From contig LUCW03000634.1 of NCBI GenBank assembly GCA_001586965.3, forward strand, positions 7,501-35,685: a stretch of DNA of 28,185 bases, written 5' to 3'. The notes under the pieces are model-generated. The model had not been told where the DNA came from, did not search any database, and saw only the letters and a list, made by a program, of their open reading frames with translations. This DNA comes from Sphaeroforma sirkka (Eukaryota; Opisthokonta; Ichthyosporea; Ichthyophonida). A program made the position numbers and the translations under genes. Shown here one piece after another: positions 18,901-27,945 of this stretch; position 1 is the stretch's first letter, and the number at the start of each line of letters is the position of its first letter.

Positions 18901-19800
18901 TACTTATAAAATGGCTATTCGTGCAGGGCTTGATCACCCGGCGCTGAAAGAAACCATACGTGAAGTATACCGACGCTGTACTGATTGTGAAAAGAACCAG
19001 ATCAAGCGATACGGTTGGGCACCCTAAAAAAGTGTGACAGAAGACCAACCGATGCGCCGAGTCATAGTCGATTTGGTTAAACTCCCGCGATCCAAGCATA
19101 CTGGCGATGTATATATCTGTCATTTCTTATGTGTGGCTTCGGGCTATAACTTGCTTTATGCAATACCGAACAAACGTCCACAAACAGTGGCAGAATTATG
19201 CTATCACGTCTTTAATGACTTCGGTTTCCCCGAGTACTATGTTCTGATAACGGTAGTGAGTTTTGTACCGACGTAATGGAGGCACTTATACTCGTATCAG
19301 GCATGACCCATAGGCGTGGTGTTCCTTACAAACCTCAAACGCAGGGTGCAAATGAGACACGTCATAGAGAACTTAAGAAACTCTTGCGTACCGCACTAGA
19401 CGACGTTGAGGATATGTGGCCTTATCATTTGAAATGGGTTCAGACTCAAATGAATAACTGCATGAATCCTCAAACTGGAACACTCCGTGTTTCACTATTT
19501 CTTTGGCCGCTATAGTGAATTACAAGCAACGTTTGATAAAACTGCGCCTGAGAAACACGCTACCCCGTGGCTACAAAAGATCGAGCATATGCAGAACGTT
19601 GTTTACCCCTGTTTACTCGAGCACAAGAATCGCGTCCTACTTAAAAAACCCTAAACCCTAAGAACATTGTTCAGTTCAAAGTCGGCGATTACGTTAACAT
19701 TATAAATCGAAACGCCAACGTTACCGAACTCTCTTCTAAGACGATAGGACCTTTTGTTATTTCCTACCATGATGAGAAGAGTGATACTTACGAAGTGAAT
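18790..19800 (+). pseudogene. E2 integrase (stop and frameshifts)
   Basis: Zinc-binding region with His residues in HNLTHRAYEHTYK and CTDC downstream, ended by TAA at 19025. The core resumes at PMRRVIVDLVKLPRSK (first Asp) and NLLYAIPNKRPQTVAEL. The second Asp motif (SDNGSEF in E1) is out of frame after loss of one base near 19230. The third acidic residue is present in GANETRHREL (Glu, 19354-19356). Another frame change lies near 19487. The GPF module (TIGPFVISYHDEKSD) is at about 19740-19790. A short tract has been replaced by telomere-like sequence at 19645-19662. Confidence 0.8.
19645..19662. other. Interstitial telomere-repeat-like patch in E2 integrase
   Basis: CCCTAAACCCTAA preceded by an A run stands where E1 has about 27 bp of integrase sequence (CAAGCGTATGACCGATGGAA and onward). 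It is two copies of CCCTAAA, the TTTAGGG-type telomere unit on the other strand. It introduces a stop codon. Confidence 0.55.
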
Positions 19801-20318
19801 AACATTGATGGTACTAGCGCAACCAATCTAGGCACTCACCGTATCCCTACCTCCGAACTCTCATTCGCTCGCTCATTTGATTCTGATATACCAGTTATGG
19901 AGTCACAAGTCAAAGATATGATTGACAAAACATCCGAAGACGGTTACACTTACTACAAGACCCGTTTCATGGATGGGACAGTAGCTTGCCTAACCTCCGA
20001 TGCATTTCGTGAATCTCGCGACTTTCTTCGTATCTTTAATAAGAAATGGAATAAGCGATTACATAAGAACACACGAGATAAACGAAAAGGGTTTCCTCAG
20101 GTGACTACAAATCCTGACGGATCTGAAATTCCCTATTTGCCACCCACTTCCTACGTGACTAAACTTTCTGATCTGCTTACCAACAGTGCAGAAAACTGTT
20201 CAAACTTACTTACTAATGAAGAACAGCCTTGGCTATTACCTTACCAAATAATAAACGTAAGGCGCCTACATCGGAAATGGTTACTGGACCAAATACTAAA
20301 CGACATAGAGTACAACAT
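19795..20318 (+). pseudogene. E2 pol C-terminal tail with chromodomain-like segment, cut at 20318
   Basis: Open through ESQVKDMIDKTSEDGYTYYK, RFMDGTVACLTSDAFRES and FLRIFNKKWNKRLHK, then a basic Leu/Tyr-rich tail (PYQIINVRRLHRKWLLD). The first part has the chromodomain pattern, with Cys replacing the Trp of E1. Homology to E1 ends at 20318, about ten codons before the E1 stop; the frame then runs a few codons into E3 LTR sequence before stopping at 20352. Confidence 0.6.
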
Positions 20319-20378
20319 TGTGGTCAGAATACAAGTACTTATATTTATTTGATTATTTTAGGTTTATTACAAGTTTTA

Positions 20379-20611
20379 CAGTTTATCAGAATAATCTGAT
20401 AAACTGGGTTTTAGGGTTTTGCTGGTTTTACAGCACATGACTAATGACTCATTTAAGAGTCAGTCATTTTAGGATTACTGTTTATAATTACTAATAAATG
20501 AACAACGTCCCCCTCCCTGAGGAGGGAGAACGTTGAGATACAGTTATCTCGCGTATACTTATTACATTTTTAACTTACCATAGAAGTTGTTAGTTTATTA
20601 GTAATTACAGA
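20379..20611. repeat. Cluster of nested hairpins in the E3 LTR
   Basis: CAGTTTATCAG-AATAAT-CTGATAAACTG (20379-20406) is a perfect 11-bp stem. TGACTC-ATTTAA-GAGTCA follows near 20447. TAATTACTAATAAA at about 20485-20498 pairs perfectly with TTTATTAGTAATTA at about 20596-20609 and encloses a GC-rich hairpin CCCTCC-CTGA-GGAGGG (near 20510-20526). An 18-bp palindrome-like TTGTTATA-AG-TATAACAA lies just beyond, at 20657-20674. Confidence 0.75.
20406..20420 (+). other. Telomere-like GGGTTTTAGGGTTTT in the E3 LTR
   Basis: Two units of TTTTAGGG-type sequence directly after the 11-bp hairpin. Short, so chance is possible, but it is the second telomere-like patch in 760 bp. Confidence 0.35.
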
Positions 20612-20712
20612 GAAAGCTACAGAATATGAATTAGTCAGTAGCTGGCACATATTTTTTTGTTATAAGTATAACAATTGAAAGACAATGCGAACAGAGAATG
20701 TCGCATCAAATT

Positions 20713-20763
20713 GAACGATTTAGATTATCCGAACGGTTTAGATTGAATTGAACGATTTAGATT
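20713..20763 (+). repeat. Three short tandem copies GAAC(G)(A/G)TTTAGATT
   Basis: GAACGATTTAGATT at 20713-20726 and 20750-20763, with GAACGGTTTAGATT at 20731-20744; period 18-19 bp. Inside the proposed E3 LTR, possibly regulatory. Confidence 0.7.
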
Positions 20764-21642
20764 GGATTAACGACGTGTGGACGACGAGGATGAAGAAAGA
20801 ATCTACTAATACGAGTGAACCCGAAGAGCGAACATTCCAATCAAGCAGAACATTAACCAGGGTCAACAAGGAAAGTCTCACGACGATCAAATGACGAAAT
20901 CAGACAATCAGTCAGAATCCACAGATAAGTAGTCATGTGTGAGTACAGGTAGGAAGGTTGTTTTCAGTGTGAGACAAGTACAAATCGTATTGCAAGCTAA
21001 TGAGCTTAAATTGTATTTAAGAAGTTGTTAGAAGAAAGTTCTTTAGGATCCACAGTAGGGTAATAGAGATGGGAGATGTACATGGTTAGTACCGACTCGG
21101 TTAGTACGATGACGCAAAGAATCAGCGGCATACTAGATTATTTTACAAAAGTTTTCAGAATGGGATATTAGGAAGCATACAGAGACACAAGTAAGCACCT
21201 GTGAGTTATTAGGAGCATATAAGGGTGGGGGCGCACATAACACGAACGATGCAAGTAAATACAAGGTTAAATTGTGAAAATGATATGCGAACACACTCAA
21301 ATCACTAGAACTTCCAGATAAATCAGGTCAACGGAGAGGATCAACAGTATGCACAGAAGGTGTGGTTGACGGCAGCTTAGTTTAGGAGTGCAATAACGAG
21401 CAATCGTTCTTAGATCAAGAAGCATATTCCAACAACCGCAACAGCACATGACAAGGACATCACGTGTAAGAAGAGTAAAAGAGGAGCGATGAGGGAAGTT
21501 CCCAACAGGGTCCTGCGAATAGGCCGTCATTAGGCCGGAGTAAGAGCTGGCGAGGAGTAGAACAAGAAGTGGCTCCGACTAATGAGGCACTCAACCATAT
21601 GTTATTGTGGGATGAAGAGTAAGACAGCTGGTAGTGTTAGAG

Positions 21643-21685
21643 TATATAGACTATCCACACTACTTATGTTAGTGTAGGAAATAAA
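21643..21685 (+). promoter_or_regulatory. Candidate E3 promoter TATA and poly(A) signal
   Basis: TATATA at 21643-21648 and AATAAA at 21680-21685, 160-125 bp before the proposed LTR end. The order and spacing fit a U3-R boundary with the poly(A) signal in R. Both motifs are short and AT-rich, so this is tentative. Confidence 0.3.
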
Positions 21686-21812
21686 ACAGTCACGAGGGAA
21701 CCCACGAGTTCCTCGGAGATCGATGTCGAGACGTTATGTGTTTGAAGGATGAAATTTAATAGAAAATGGATATTTATATTCAGTACTCTATCAGTTCATT
21801 CGCACACATTTC

Positions 21813-21829
21813 TGGTTCTCCATTGACAA
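21813..21829 (+). promoter_or_regulatory. Candidate E3 primer-binding site
   Basis: TGGTTCTCCATTGACAA begins 4 bp after the proposed LTR end. Primer-binding sites of Ty3/Gypsy elements start with TGG, the complement of a tRNA CCA end. I cannot say which tRNA ends GGAGAACCA in this host. Confidence 0.35.
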
Positions 21830-21843
21830 ACAACTCACCAACC

Positions 21844-24088
21844 ATGTCCTACCCCCCGCCAAAGTCGTAGACAGCAACTCTTGAATCCTGAGCGCCGCAA
21901 GGAAGATGATATCGACCGACGTGGAACTAAACGTCGTCAGTCCCATACGGAACGCTCCGCTCCGCACTCAGGTCAGGCACTGGAGGGGCAACAACAGACA
22001 CATCTTGGGGCTCCACGTATTATTTCCGCGGACGACAAGCAGCCACCAACAGCAAAAACAAAATGGACCTGCACAATCTGACGAGGATGTCATATTCGAG
22101 GGTGAGACCAAGGAAGTACCCAACCTGCGTGCGGACAGTAGTCAGACTTTTATTGGTGAACAGGTAGCCAGTGAAGGGCTGTCCCCTCGTTCGTCTCGGG
22201 ATACCCAGGGGCCTTATTTCCCAGTAATGACCCACCACGCCTCCCACCTAACAAGCGGAAGCGTCACCGGAACCGTACCAACAACAAGGAAACGGCACGG
22301 GAACAATCGTCAGCTCAGAAACTCACGGAGCTGATGACACAACAGCAGTCTCTCTTTGAAAAAATACGAACAGAGGTTACAGCGCATAAACGCCGGACGA
22401 ACTACAATAGGGCCGGCCGCTAAGGAGAGTTCTTCTGACGCACACGAACGGGTACAGGCAGTACCAGAGGACGAAGACAACCCTACCTTCCGAATTCAAG
22501 GCTGTGAGCGTCCGTTTTATGGACTTGGGTACAAATCACCAGGGTCAGAGGACAGTTCAACCGAGGAGGATGATACTCTGTCTGCCAGTGAGAACACACC
22601 AACTTTTCAAGAGTTCGCACATGAACAAGTATTAGCCAGACAGAATCCTCAAGGTAAGCAGGCGGTGAAGAATAGACAGGACCGATTAAGTACGAACCTG
22701 CGCCAACAACAGCAACGTCAGTGGGGCGAGAAAGAAGCGCCCAGTGAATATGTACAGACACATAAACGACAAGAGAAGGAGACAACAGTGCCTCCGCCCA
22801 CACCGGCTAGTATCGAGAAAAGGCGACAGGCGCTACACGCACGGATACTACAGTTAAGTGACGAGCTATGCCAAGCAATCGAGGAGAATAACACGGCTCG
22901 AGCTGAAGCTCTTCGGGGCGTGATTGAGACACTTCGAGCTACATTAGAGTCCCGACCGGTAGAGAAGCGTCCCGTACCTTCACCACGTACGTGGCCTGAT
23001 TGGCCGTCGAACAGATACTACCTACATGATATCATGGAACGGGACACAAGAGGGGCTCTCCTCGAGGCGTTCAAGAACGCACAAATCGCAGGGCTGGACG
23101 AGACTTGGAACCTTACATGGTTTCATAAGGTACTATCTTACTTCAAGGCGGAAAAGTCAACGCTGGACTACATCCGCGACAACTCTGAACGGTTGAAGAC
23201 ATGCACACCTCAACTACAGATCGAACAGATCTGTTCGCACGAAACACAAGCCACTGTCGATCCCGCGTTTCGCAAGTTAGCCAAGGGCCAAAGTCGGAAC
23301 ATGCACACTCCTCTTATGGAACAAATGACACAGCTCATGGAGAACCACAGGAGGGCACGTGAACGGTGCCAGACAGATGCCGACTTCCAACAGAATTTAG
23401 TGAACCACTGCATTGTACAACTGTTAGAAGAAGCTCTCAACGGCCGTACGTATGAACGTACTCTACAGTTGCATCCCAAATGGCAACTGATGGAGACACA
23501 CGAGCTTATACAGCTGTTGAGCCCTGACATTCAGGATGCACAGCAACGTACGGCAGCACGTTTCCAGGGTCGCAACAACCGCGAGGGCCCGACGACCAAT
23601 GGAAGTCGCGACCACACCAATAGCCGCCCCAACCTACAGACGAGTAGACGACAAACGCAGAATTGGACTCAACGGCCCCAACCTACGGTACCAACGACTT
23701 GTGCGGGGTGCCAGGCACAGGCGCCACCAGGTGGTAGGCACATCCACGGTGTCACCATTTCAGGGCGTCGCAAGCGGTGAGCGCAGAGGGTCGGGCAAGG
23801 CTATACGACAACAACCGTCCTTTGAGGGACGTACAATCGGTACACAGACCGTCCACAACGTCAACCGCAGGACAGGGGCAGAATACATCCCAGACTAGAG
23901 ACGTAGTTACAATACGTCCGACGCCTCAAGTACAGGTGAATGCGATTACACAGGACGAAGACTTGGCTCCACCATCGGAAGCTACAGAGATTCATATCAA
24001 CACGATCCTTTACGAAGACTTCGAGCACATGACGTCACCACCAAACCACACCTATGACATGTGGGAGTCGGTAGCCGATCATGCATGA
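21844..24088 (+). pseudogene. E3 gag (several frame changes)
   Basis: ATG at 21844 is followed by a run of six C (21852-21857), after which sense is in the next frame (ERRKEDDIDRRGTKRRQ). Further frame changes occur near 22055 (A-rich), 22215 and 22400. The long main block 22400-23780 has a helical charged region (KRRQALHARILQLSDELCQA), the capsid part (HDIMERDTRGALLEAF, TWNLTWFHKVLSYF, HPKWQLMETHELIQLL) and a CAGCQAQAPPGGRHIHG Cys/His box. The C-terminal tail continues in another frame from 23777 to TGA at 24086-24088. No counterpart without breaks is available, so I cannot tell mutation from sequence error. Pol overlaps its end. Confidence 0.75.
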
Positions 24089-25710
24089 GAGGTGTGAGGG
24101 TGTCTGAGTCGGATAGGAGCTTCATATTTGTTACCACGATTGGAGCAGTGATGGCAATACAAGACCCATTGCTGACGTCAGACAACCGAGTCTATATTCA
24201 AGTACAAATCAACGGACGTACGTTCAAAGCCTTGATAGACACGGGAGCAAATAGAAGTTGTATCTCACAGACATCCGCAGACCTCCTTGGCCGACCAATA
24301 ACTCCGGCACCACCTGGGTCATTTATATATTTAGCTGACAAGGCGGTGCGAACTCCTCGACTGGGGACGACGGAAGTGGTACCTATAAGGTACGGTACCA
24401 GAATTATCGACGGTTCATTAGAATTGATGAACTTGCCGACGGGTATAGATGTTATAGTGGGGCAAGATATATTGAAAGGCTTGGGCCTATACATAGGCGG
24501 TATCCAATCGCCACTTGCACCAATAGACCCCACAGAACTAGAAGAGCTCCTCGAACCCATACCACGCCGACAGGCACCTAACACGACGGAACCCGTCGAT
24601 GTACGCCAACGGTTGGCACAGGATTTGGAAGCCAATGCGAAAATTGCCGACAACGCGCGCTGTCGTCTGGAAGGGAGTGAGGTAACCATCCCAGTAACCC
24701 ATGAACAAGCGTTGCAGATGCGGCGATCGGTGCGTAACTTCGTATCCGATCGATGGCTCCCCTATGTGGATGAACAAGTGAAGAAGTGGTTGACGGATTT
24801 GGTGATCACGAAACGAACGACACCAACGACTGTTAATCTTCCTCTCCTTGCGGTACCGACATTCGATGCGGAAGGCAACGTCAAGAAGGTACGCGTGTGT
24901 TTAGACATGCGTGCCGTTAACGCGCTTATTCCTGGTGACCAGTTCCTGATCCCCAAGGTCAACGAACTCATATCTCGCCTCAAGAGTAAGAAGTACTACA
25001 CGACGCTGGACATATCGGCTGCATACCACAGGCTGCCCATCCATCCAGACTCACAATACTTATTTAGTTTTACACACGAACGTTATCAGTACTCGTTCAC
25101 ATCAGCACCGTTCGGTCTTCATGTACTCACGCAGCAGTTTCAACGTACCTTGAGTACAATACTTGATGGCTTACCGGTTCACCACTATATCGATGACATA
25201 GTTATCGCCAGTGACGGTTATGACGAACACGTTAGGACGGTGCAGAAGGTGATACAACGCTTAACATACCACAGTTTTAAGCTTAACCCTGCCAAGTGCC
25301 ACTTCGCTATCTCCGAAGTCATGATCCTAGGGAAGAAAGTATCGGCACAAGGCATTGACATTGACCATGAAAAGCAGGCCAAGCTGATCGACTGGCCCAC
25401 ACCACAACGATACAAAGATATAGCCTCGGCGTTGGGTTTAGCAAATTACCTCCACGAACATCTGCCTAATTTCGCGAACACGGTTGCACCCTTGCGCGAA
25501 TTTTGCAAACTCAAACCAAAGGAGTTGATAGGTGATCGTTGGGAGGAGAGACATGCACAGGCGTGGCAGGCAATGAAAGACGCAGTGGTGAATGCTGTGG
25601 CGTTACACTTTCCGGTCGACGGCATTCCTCTAAACTTGGAAACCGACGCTAGCGATTACGGTTTAGGGGAGCGCTATTCCAATGGGTCAACGGTAAGAAA
25701 CATTACTTAA
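24061..25710 (+). CDS. pol: E3 pol part 1: protease, reverse transcriptase, start of RNase H
   Basis: About 550 codons in a frame that is -1 relative to the gag tail and overlaps it by 28 bp, as expected if Pol is made by ribosomal frameshifting. Domains: retropepsin (KALIDTGANRSCIS, DTGA at 24238-24249; DVIVGQDILKGLGL), then RT (VRVCLDMRAVNALI, YYTTLDISAAYHRL, FSFTHERYQYSFTSAPFGLH, catalytic HHYIDDIVIAS with YIDD at 25186-25197, KCHFAISEVMILGKKVSAQG), connection (LGLANYLHEHLPNF) and the RNase H start (LETDASDYGLG). The open start is a GTG at 24061; the first ATG is at 24082. The frame ends by loss of one G in a GGGG run (25666-25669): RNase H continues in another frame. Confidence 0.85.
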   Translation: MGVGSRSCMRGVRVSESDRSFIFVTTIGAVMAIQDPLLTSDNRVYIQVQINGRTFKALIDTGANRSCISQTSADLLGRPITPAPPGSFIYLADKAVRTPRLGTTEVVPIRYGTRIIDGSLELMNLPTGIDVIVGQDILKGLGLYIGGIQSPLAPIDPTELEELLEPIPRRQAPNTTEPVDVRQRLAQDLEANAKIADNARCRLEGSEVTIPVTHEQALQMRRSVRNFVSDRWLPYVDEQVKKWLTDLVITKRTTPTTVNLPLLAVPTFDAEGNVKKVRVCLDMRAVNALIPGDQFLIPKVNELISRLKSKKYYTTLDISAAYHRLPIHPDSQYLFSFTHERYQYSFTSAPFGLHVLTQQFQRTLSTILDGLPVHHYIDDIVIASDGYDEHVRTVQKVIQRLTYHSFKLNPAKCHFAISEVMILGKKVSAQGIDIDHEKQAKLIDWPTPQRYKDIASALGLANYLHEHLPNFANTVAPLREFCKLKPKELIGDRWEERHAQAWQAMKDAVVNAVALHFPVDGIPLNLETDASDYGLGERYSNGSTVRNIT

Positions 25711-26522
25711 TGTTCTTTAGTAAGACTCTGAACCATGCGCAACAGAACTACGCCACACCTATGAAGGAGTTACTGGCATTGGTATATGGACTGACACATT
25801 TCAGGGAATACTTGGATGGGCAACGGTTTGCGGTCTTCACGGACCACAAGGCCCTTGTATATATGAACACACAGCTCAAGCTTAATCCGATGCTTCAGAG
25901 ATGGCATCATATCATCGCGCCATTCAACTTTACCATATCGCATATACCAGGAGAGTCAAATGTGCTCCCGGACATGTTAAGTAGAGTACACGAGGGGACA
26001 GCGGAGCAGGACGAACTCGAAATAATGTATACCGACGGCTGGCAGTTATTCCCTAGTTACTTTGAACAAGCGCAACAACACTTTGGACCGAATGACATAG
26101 ATGTATTTGCGGACCCAACCAACGCTCAGCTTCCTCGGTTCTGGACGAAGGATGATGGGGAAGGAGCGTTTGCCCACGACTGGTCGATAGTCGATGGATG
26201 GATGAACCCGCCTTGGGGACAGATACACAGGATGTTACGCAAGATACGAGCCGACGGCGCACGGGCCACAGTATGTCTACCATGGGTACCAAGAGCACCA
26301 TGGTTCGACCTGTTCAAGCAGTTATTGCAGACAGAACCGGTGCTGGTACCACGGACACCACACACGTTCCTCAAGTACGCTAAGTACGCATGTGGGAAGA
26401 CACCATGGGGTCATACCGTAGTAGCACGGGTGGGTCCTCCCAATGGATTCAACTGGACCCGCTGTTTTCACAGCGACTTGGTTTTGCAGAACCAAAGCAT
26501 ACAAAATATGTCATGTGCTTAG
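25670..26522 (+). CDS. pol: E3 pol part 2: RNase H and Dam-methyltransferase-like domain
   Basis: RNase H continues as ALFQWVNGKKHYLMFFSKTL, NYATPMKELLALVYGL, FAVFTDHKALVYMN and RWHHIIAPFNFTISHIPG, with the catalytic Glu and second Asp in place. Next is the Dam-like domain: IDVFADPTNAQLPRFW, GAFAHDWSIVDGWMNPPW (NPPW at 26205-26216), ATVCLPWVPRAPWF and HTVVARVG. It resembles the post-RNase H domain of DIRS-type elements (D-x-FA...N.QLP, then PP-aromatic). The first Met at 25710 is inside RNase H and not a real start. Near 26440-26480 sense passes to the integrase frame. Whether it methylates DNA is unknown; NPPW is kept here and in E1. Confidence 0.8.
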
Positions 26523-27751
26523 ACACAGCGCGAGAAATCTCAGTGGCACTGGCAGATGCAGAGGGTCAACCGGCGTTTGCACAAGCGAGTCCGGCGGAGA
26601 AACAGCGTCGTACGCAACTCACGCAAGCGCAACACGAACAAGGACATCATGGGGCGGCGGACACAGTCCAACAACTTCGTCAGAACGGTCACGTTTGGCC
26701 AGGGGCACTTGAGTTAGCCACAGAAGTTAAGCGGCAATGTGGCACATGTTTGGGACAGGACACACTTCGTAAAGGTTTCCACCCGATGATTAGCATCGAT
26801 GCACGCTACCCGTGGGACCATATTCAAGTGGACTACATCCCGATGCCACTGGAGTCCAGACGCAAGAACAATTATATTCTTCACGTCTTAGACATCGCCA
26901 CAGGCTATTCTATCCTTCGAGCCACACCGGACAAGACAAAGGAAACCACGACACAGACACTCATAGAGATTTTTGGCGAACATGGTTTCCCCCGTAAAAT
27001 CCAAACAGACATGGGGAAGGAGTTCACCAACAAGTTAGTGGAGCTGCTGGTCCAGGAAGTGGGGATGCTACATAAGGTGTCTCCACCATATCGACCCCAA
27101 GTGCTGGGCGCGGCAGAACGACGTCACAAGGAGATTACACGTTCTATTCGACAATGCTGTGAGGCAGTTCCCCTTCGATGGGACGAACGCCTTCCGTTTA
27201 CGATGCTATACCAGAACCTTCGGATATCCCGTCGCCATAAGAGTGCACCGTTTAGCGTGTACTTTGGCCGCCGCCATGTTCCGTTCGCCGATTTCACGGA
27301 CGAGTTACCGGATTCTCAGCCGATGACGAATGACACCTGGGCACAACGATTAGACCAGTTACAGGACACTATATTGCCGACCCTCCACCACATTACCAAG
27401 AAGTATACAGGCAAGCTTACGACGACATTTGACCGCCTACATGCTCACGTCTTGGTACATTTCGACGAAGGAGATGTGGTCATGGTACGATCAGAAGGCC
27501 GAACAACGAAGGCTATGCGGCCATTGTTTGGACCATATGTAGTCAAAGCTAGACACGGCCAACGCTACGAGTTAGCGAACAAGGATGGTTCCGCCCCACC
27601 AGAATTCAAGACCAAACCGGTACGGGTGGAACTCCTCCGTTTAGTGCATAGACGCACAGACCCACCAATTAACGAAGACTTATGGACCGAAGGAGGGGTG
27701 GAGTTTCGCCATATTATCACACATCGTACGAATGATGAGACGGGAAATTAG
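26440..27751 (+). CDS. pol: E3 pol part 3: integrase with GPY/F module
   Basis: After a linker (SVALADAEGQPAFAQ) comes the zinc domain (HEQGHHGAADTVQQL ... CGTCLGQ), then the core. The catalytic triad is Asp in QVDYIPM (26831-26833), Asp in QTDMGKEF (27008-27010) and Glu in GAAERRHKE (27116-27118), with exactly 35 residues between the last two, the D,D35E signature. Then RRHKSAPFSVYFGRRH and the GPY/F module (RPLFGPYVVKARHGQRYEL), a mark of the Ty3/Gypsy group. The C-terminus reads VEFRHIITHRTN and meets a TAG at 27749-27751. The frame upstream to 26390 is not the integrase start; it joins from the Dam-like frame. Confidence 0.85.
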
Positions 27752-27889
27752 AATACCTGGTGGAGAGATGGCGAGAAGGCGAACCAACGTGTGGAAACAG
27801 CAGAAGCTTTTGATGATGCCAACGATATCGCGGCCTACCACAAAGCTTCGCAGACACGGACACGTAAGCGCCAACGTGCACAAGTCTAA
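27680..27889 (+). pseudogene. E3 chromodomain-like C-terminus, broken by small frame changes
   Basis: VEFRHIITHRTN (to about 27735), then in a second frame DGKLEYLVERWREGE, then back in the first frame WWRDGEKANQRVETAEAFDD and IAAYHKASQTRTRKRQRAQ to a TAA at 27887-27889. This follows the chromodomain order: V..I..HR...G..EYLV.W..GE....VE....F..A...I..YH, then a basic tail. The TAG at 27749 is only a stop in the first frame. A few single-base indels would account for the split. Confidence 0.55.
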
Positions 27890-27945
27890 TAATACTTTAT
27901 CTTCAATATAACTTTGTTCTCGGATATCGAGCTCAAGCTCTGGAG

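Larger units (their letters stand above)
14099..20318 (+). mobile_element. E2: Ty3/Gypsy (chromovirus-type) retrotransposon, same family as E1, cut by E3
   Basis: Plus-strand element with a 5' LTR, gag, protease, RT remnant, RNase H, Dam-like domain, integrase, GPF module and chromodomain-like tail. Nucleotide identity with E1 is high and runs to GAGTACAACAT at 20318, where E1 continues with the end of pol and the LTR but E2 passes abruptly into E3. E2 is inactive: a C-run frameshift and a TAG in gag, a deletion of about 640 bp removing the RT palm, an in-frame 33-bp deletion of the RNase H TDAS motif, NPPW changed to NPPC, and integrase stops and frameshifts. Its 3' LTR is absent from the window. 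Confidence 0.9.
20319..21808 (+). repeat. Putative 5' LTR of E3 (about 1.5 kb)
   Basis: Left end TGTGGTCAGAATAC follows the E2 break directly; AACAT (20314-20318) would be the target-site copy. The right end is set at ...CACACA (21803-21808), just before a candidate primer-binding site and 35 bp before the gag ATG. Inside are a TATATA (21643-21648) and an AATAAA (21680-21685). No open frame of interest. Both ends are inferred because the partner LTR is outside the window. Confidence 0.5.

Noticed and set aside
24198..24689. 163-codon minus-strand frame opposite the E3 protease
   Set aside because: Shadow frame over a well-supported protease/RT coding strand.
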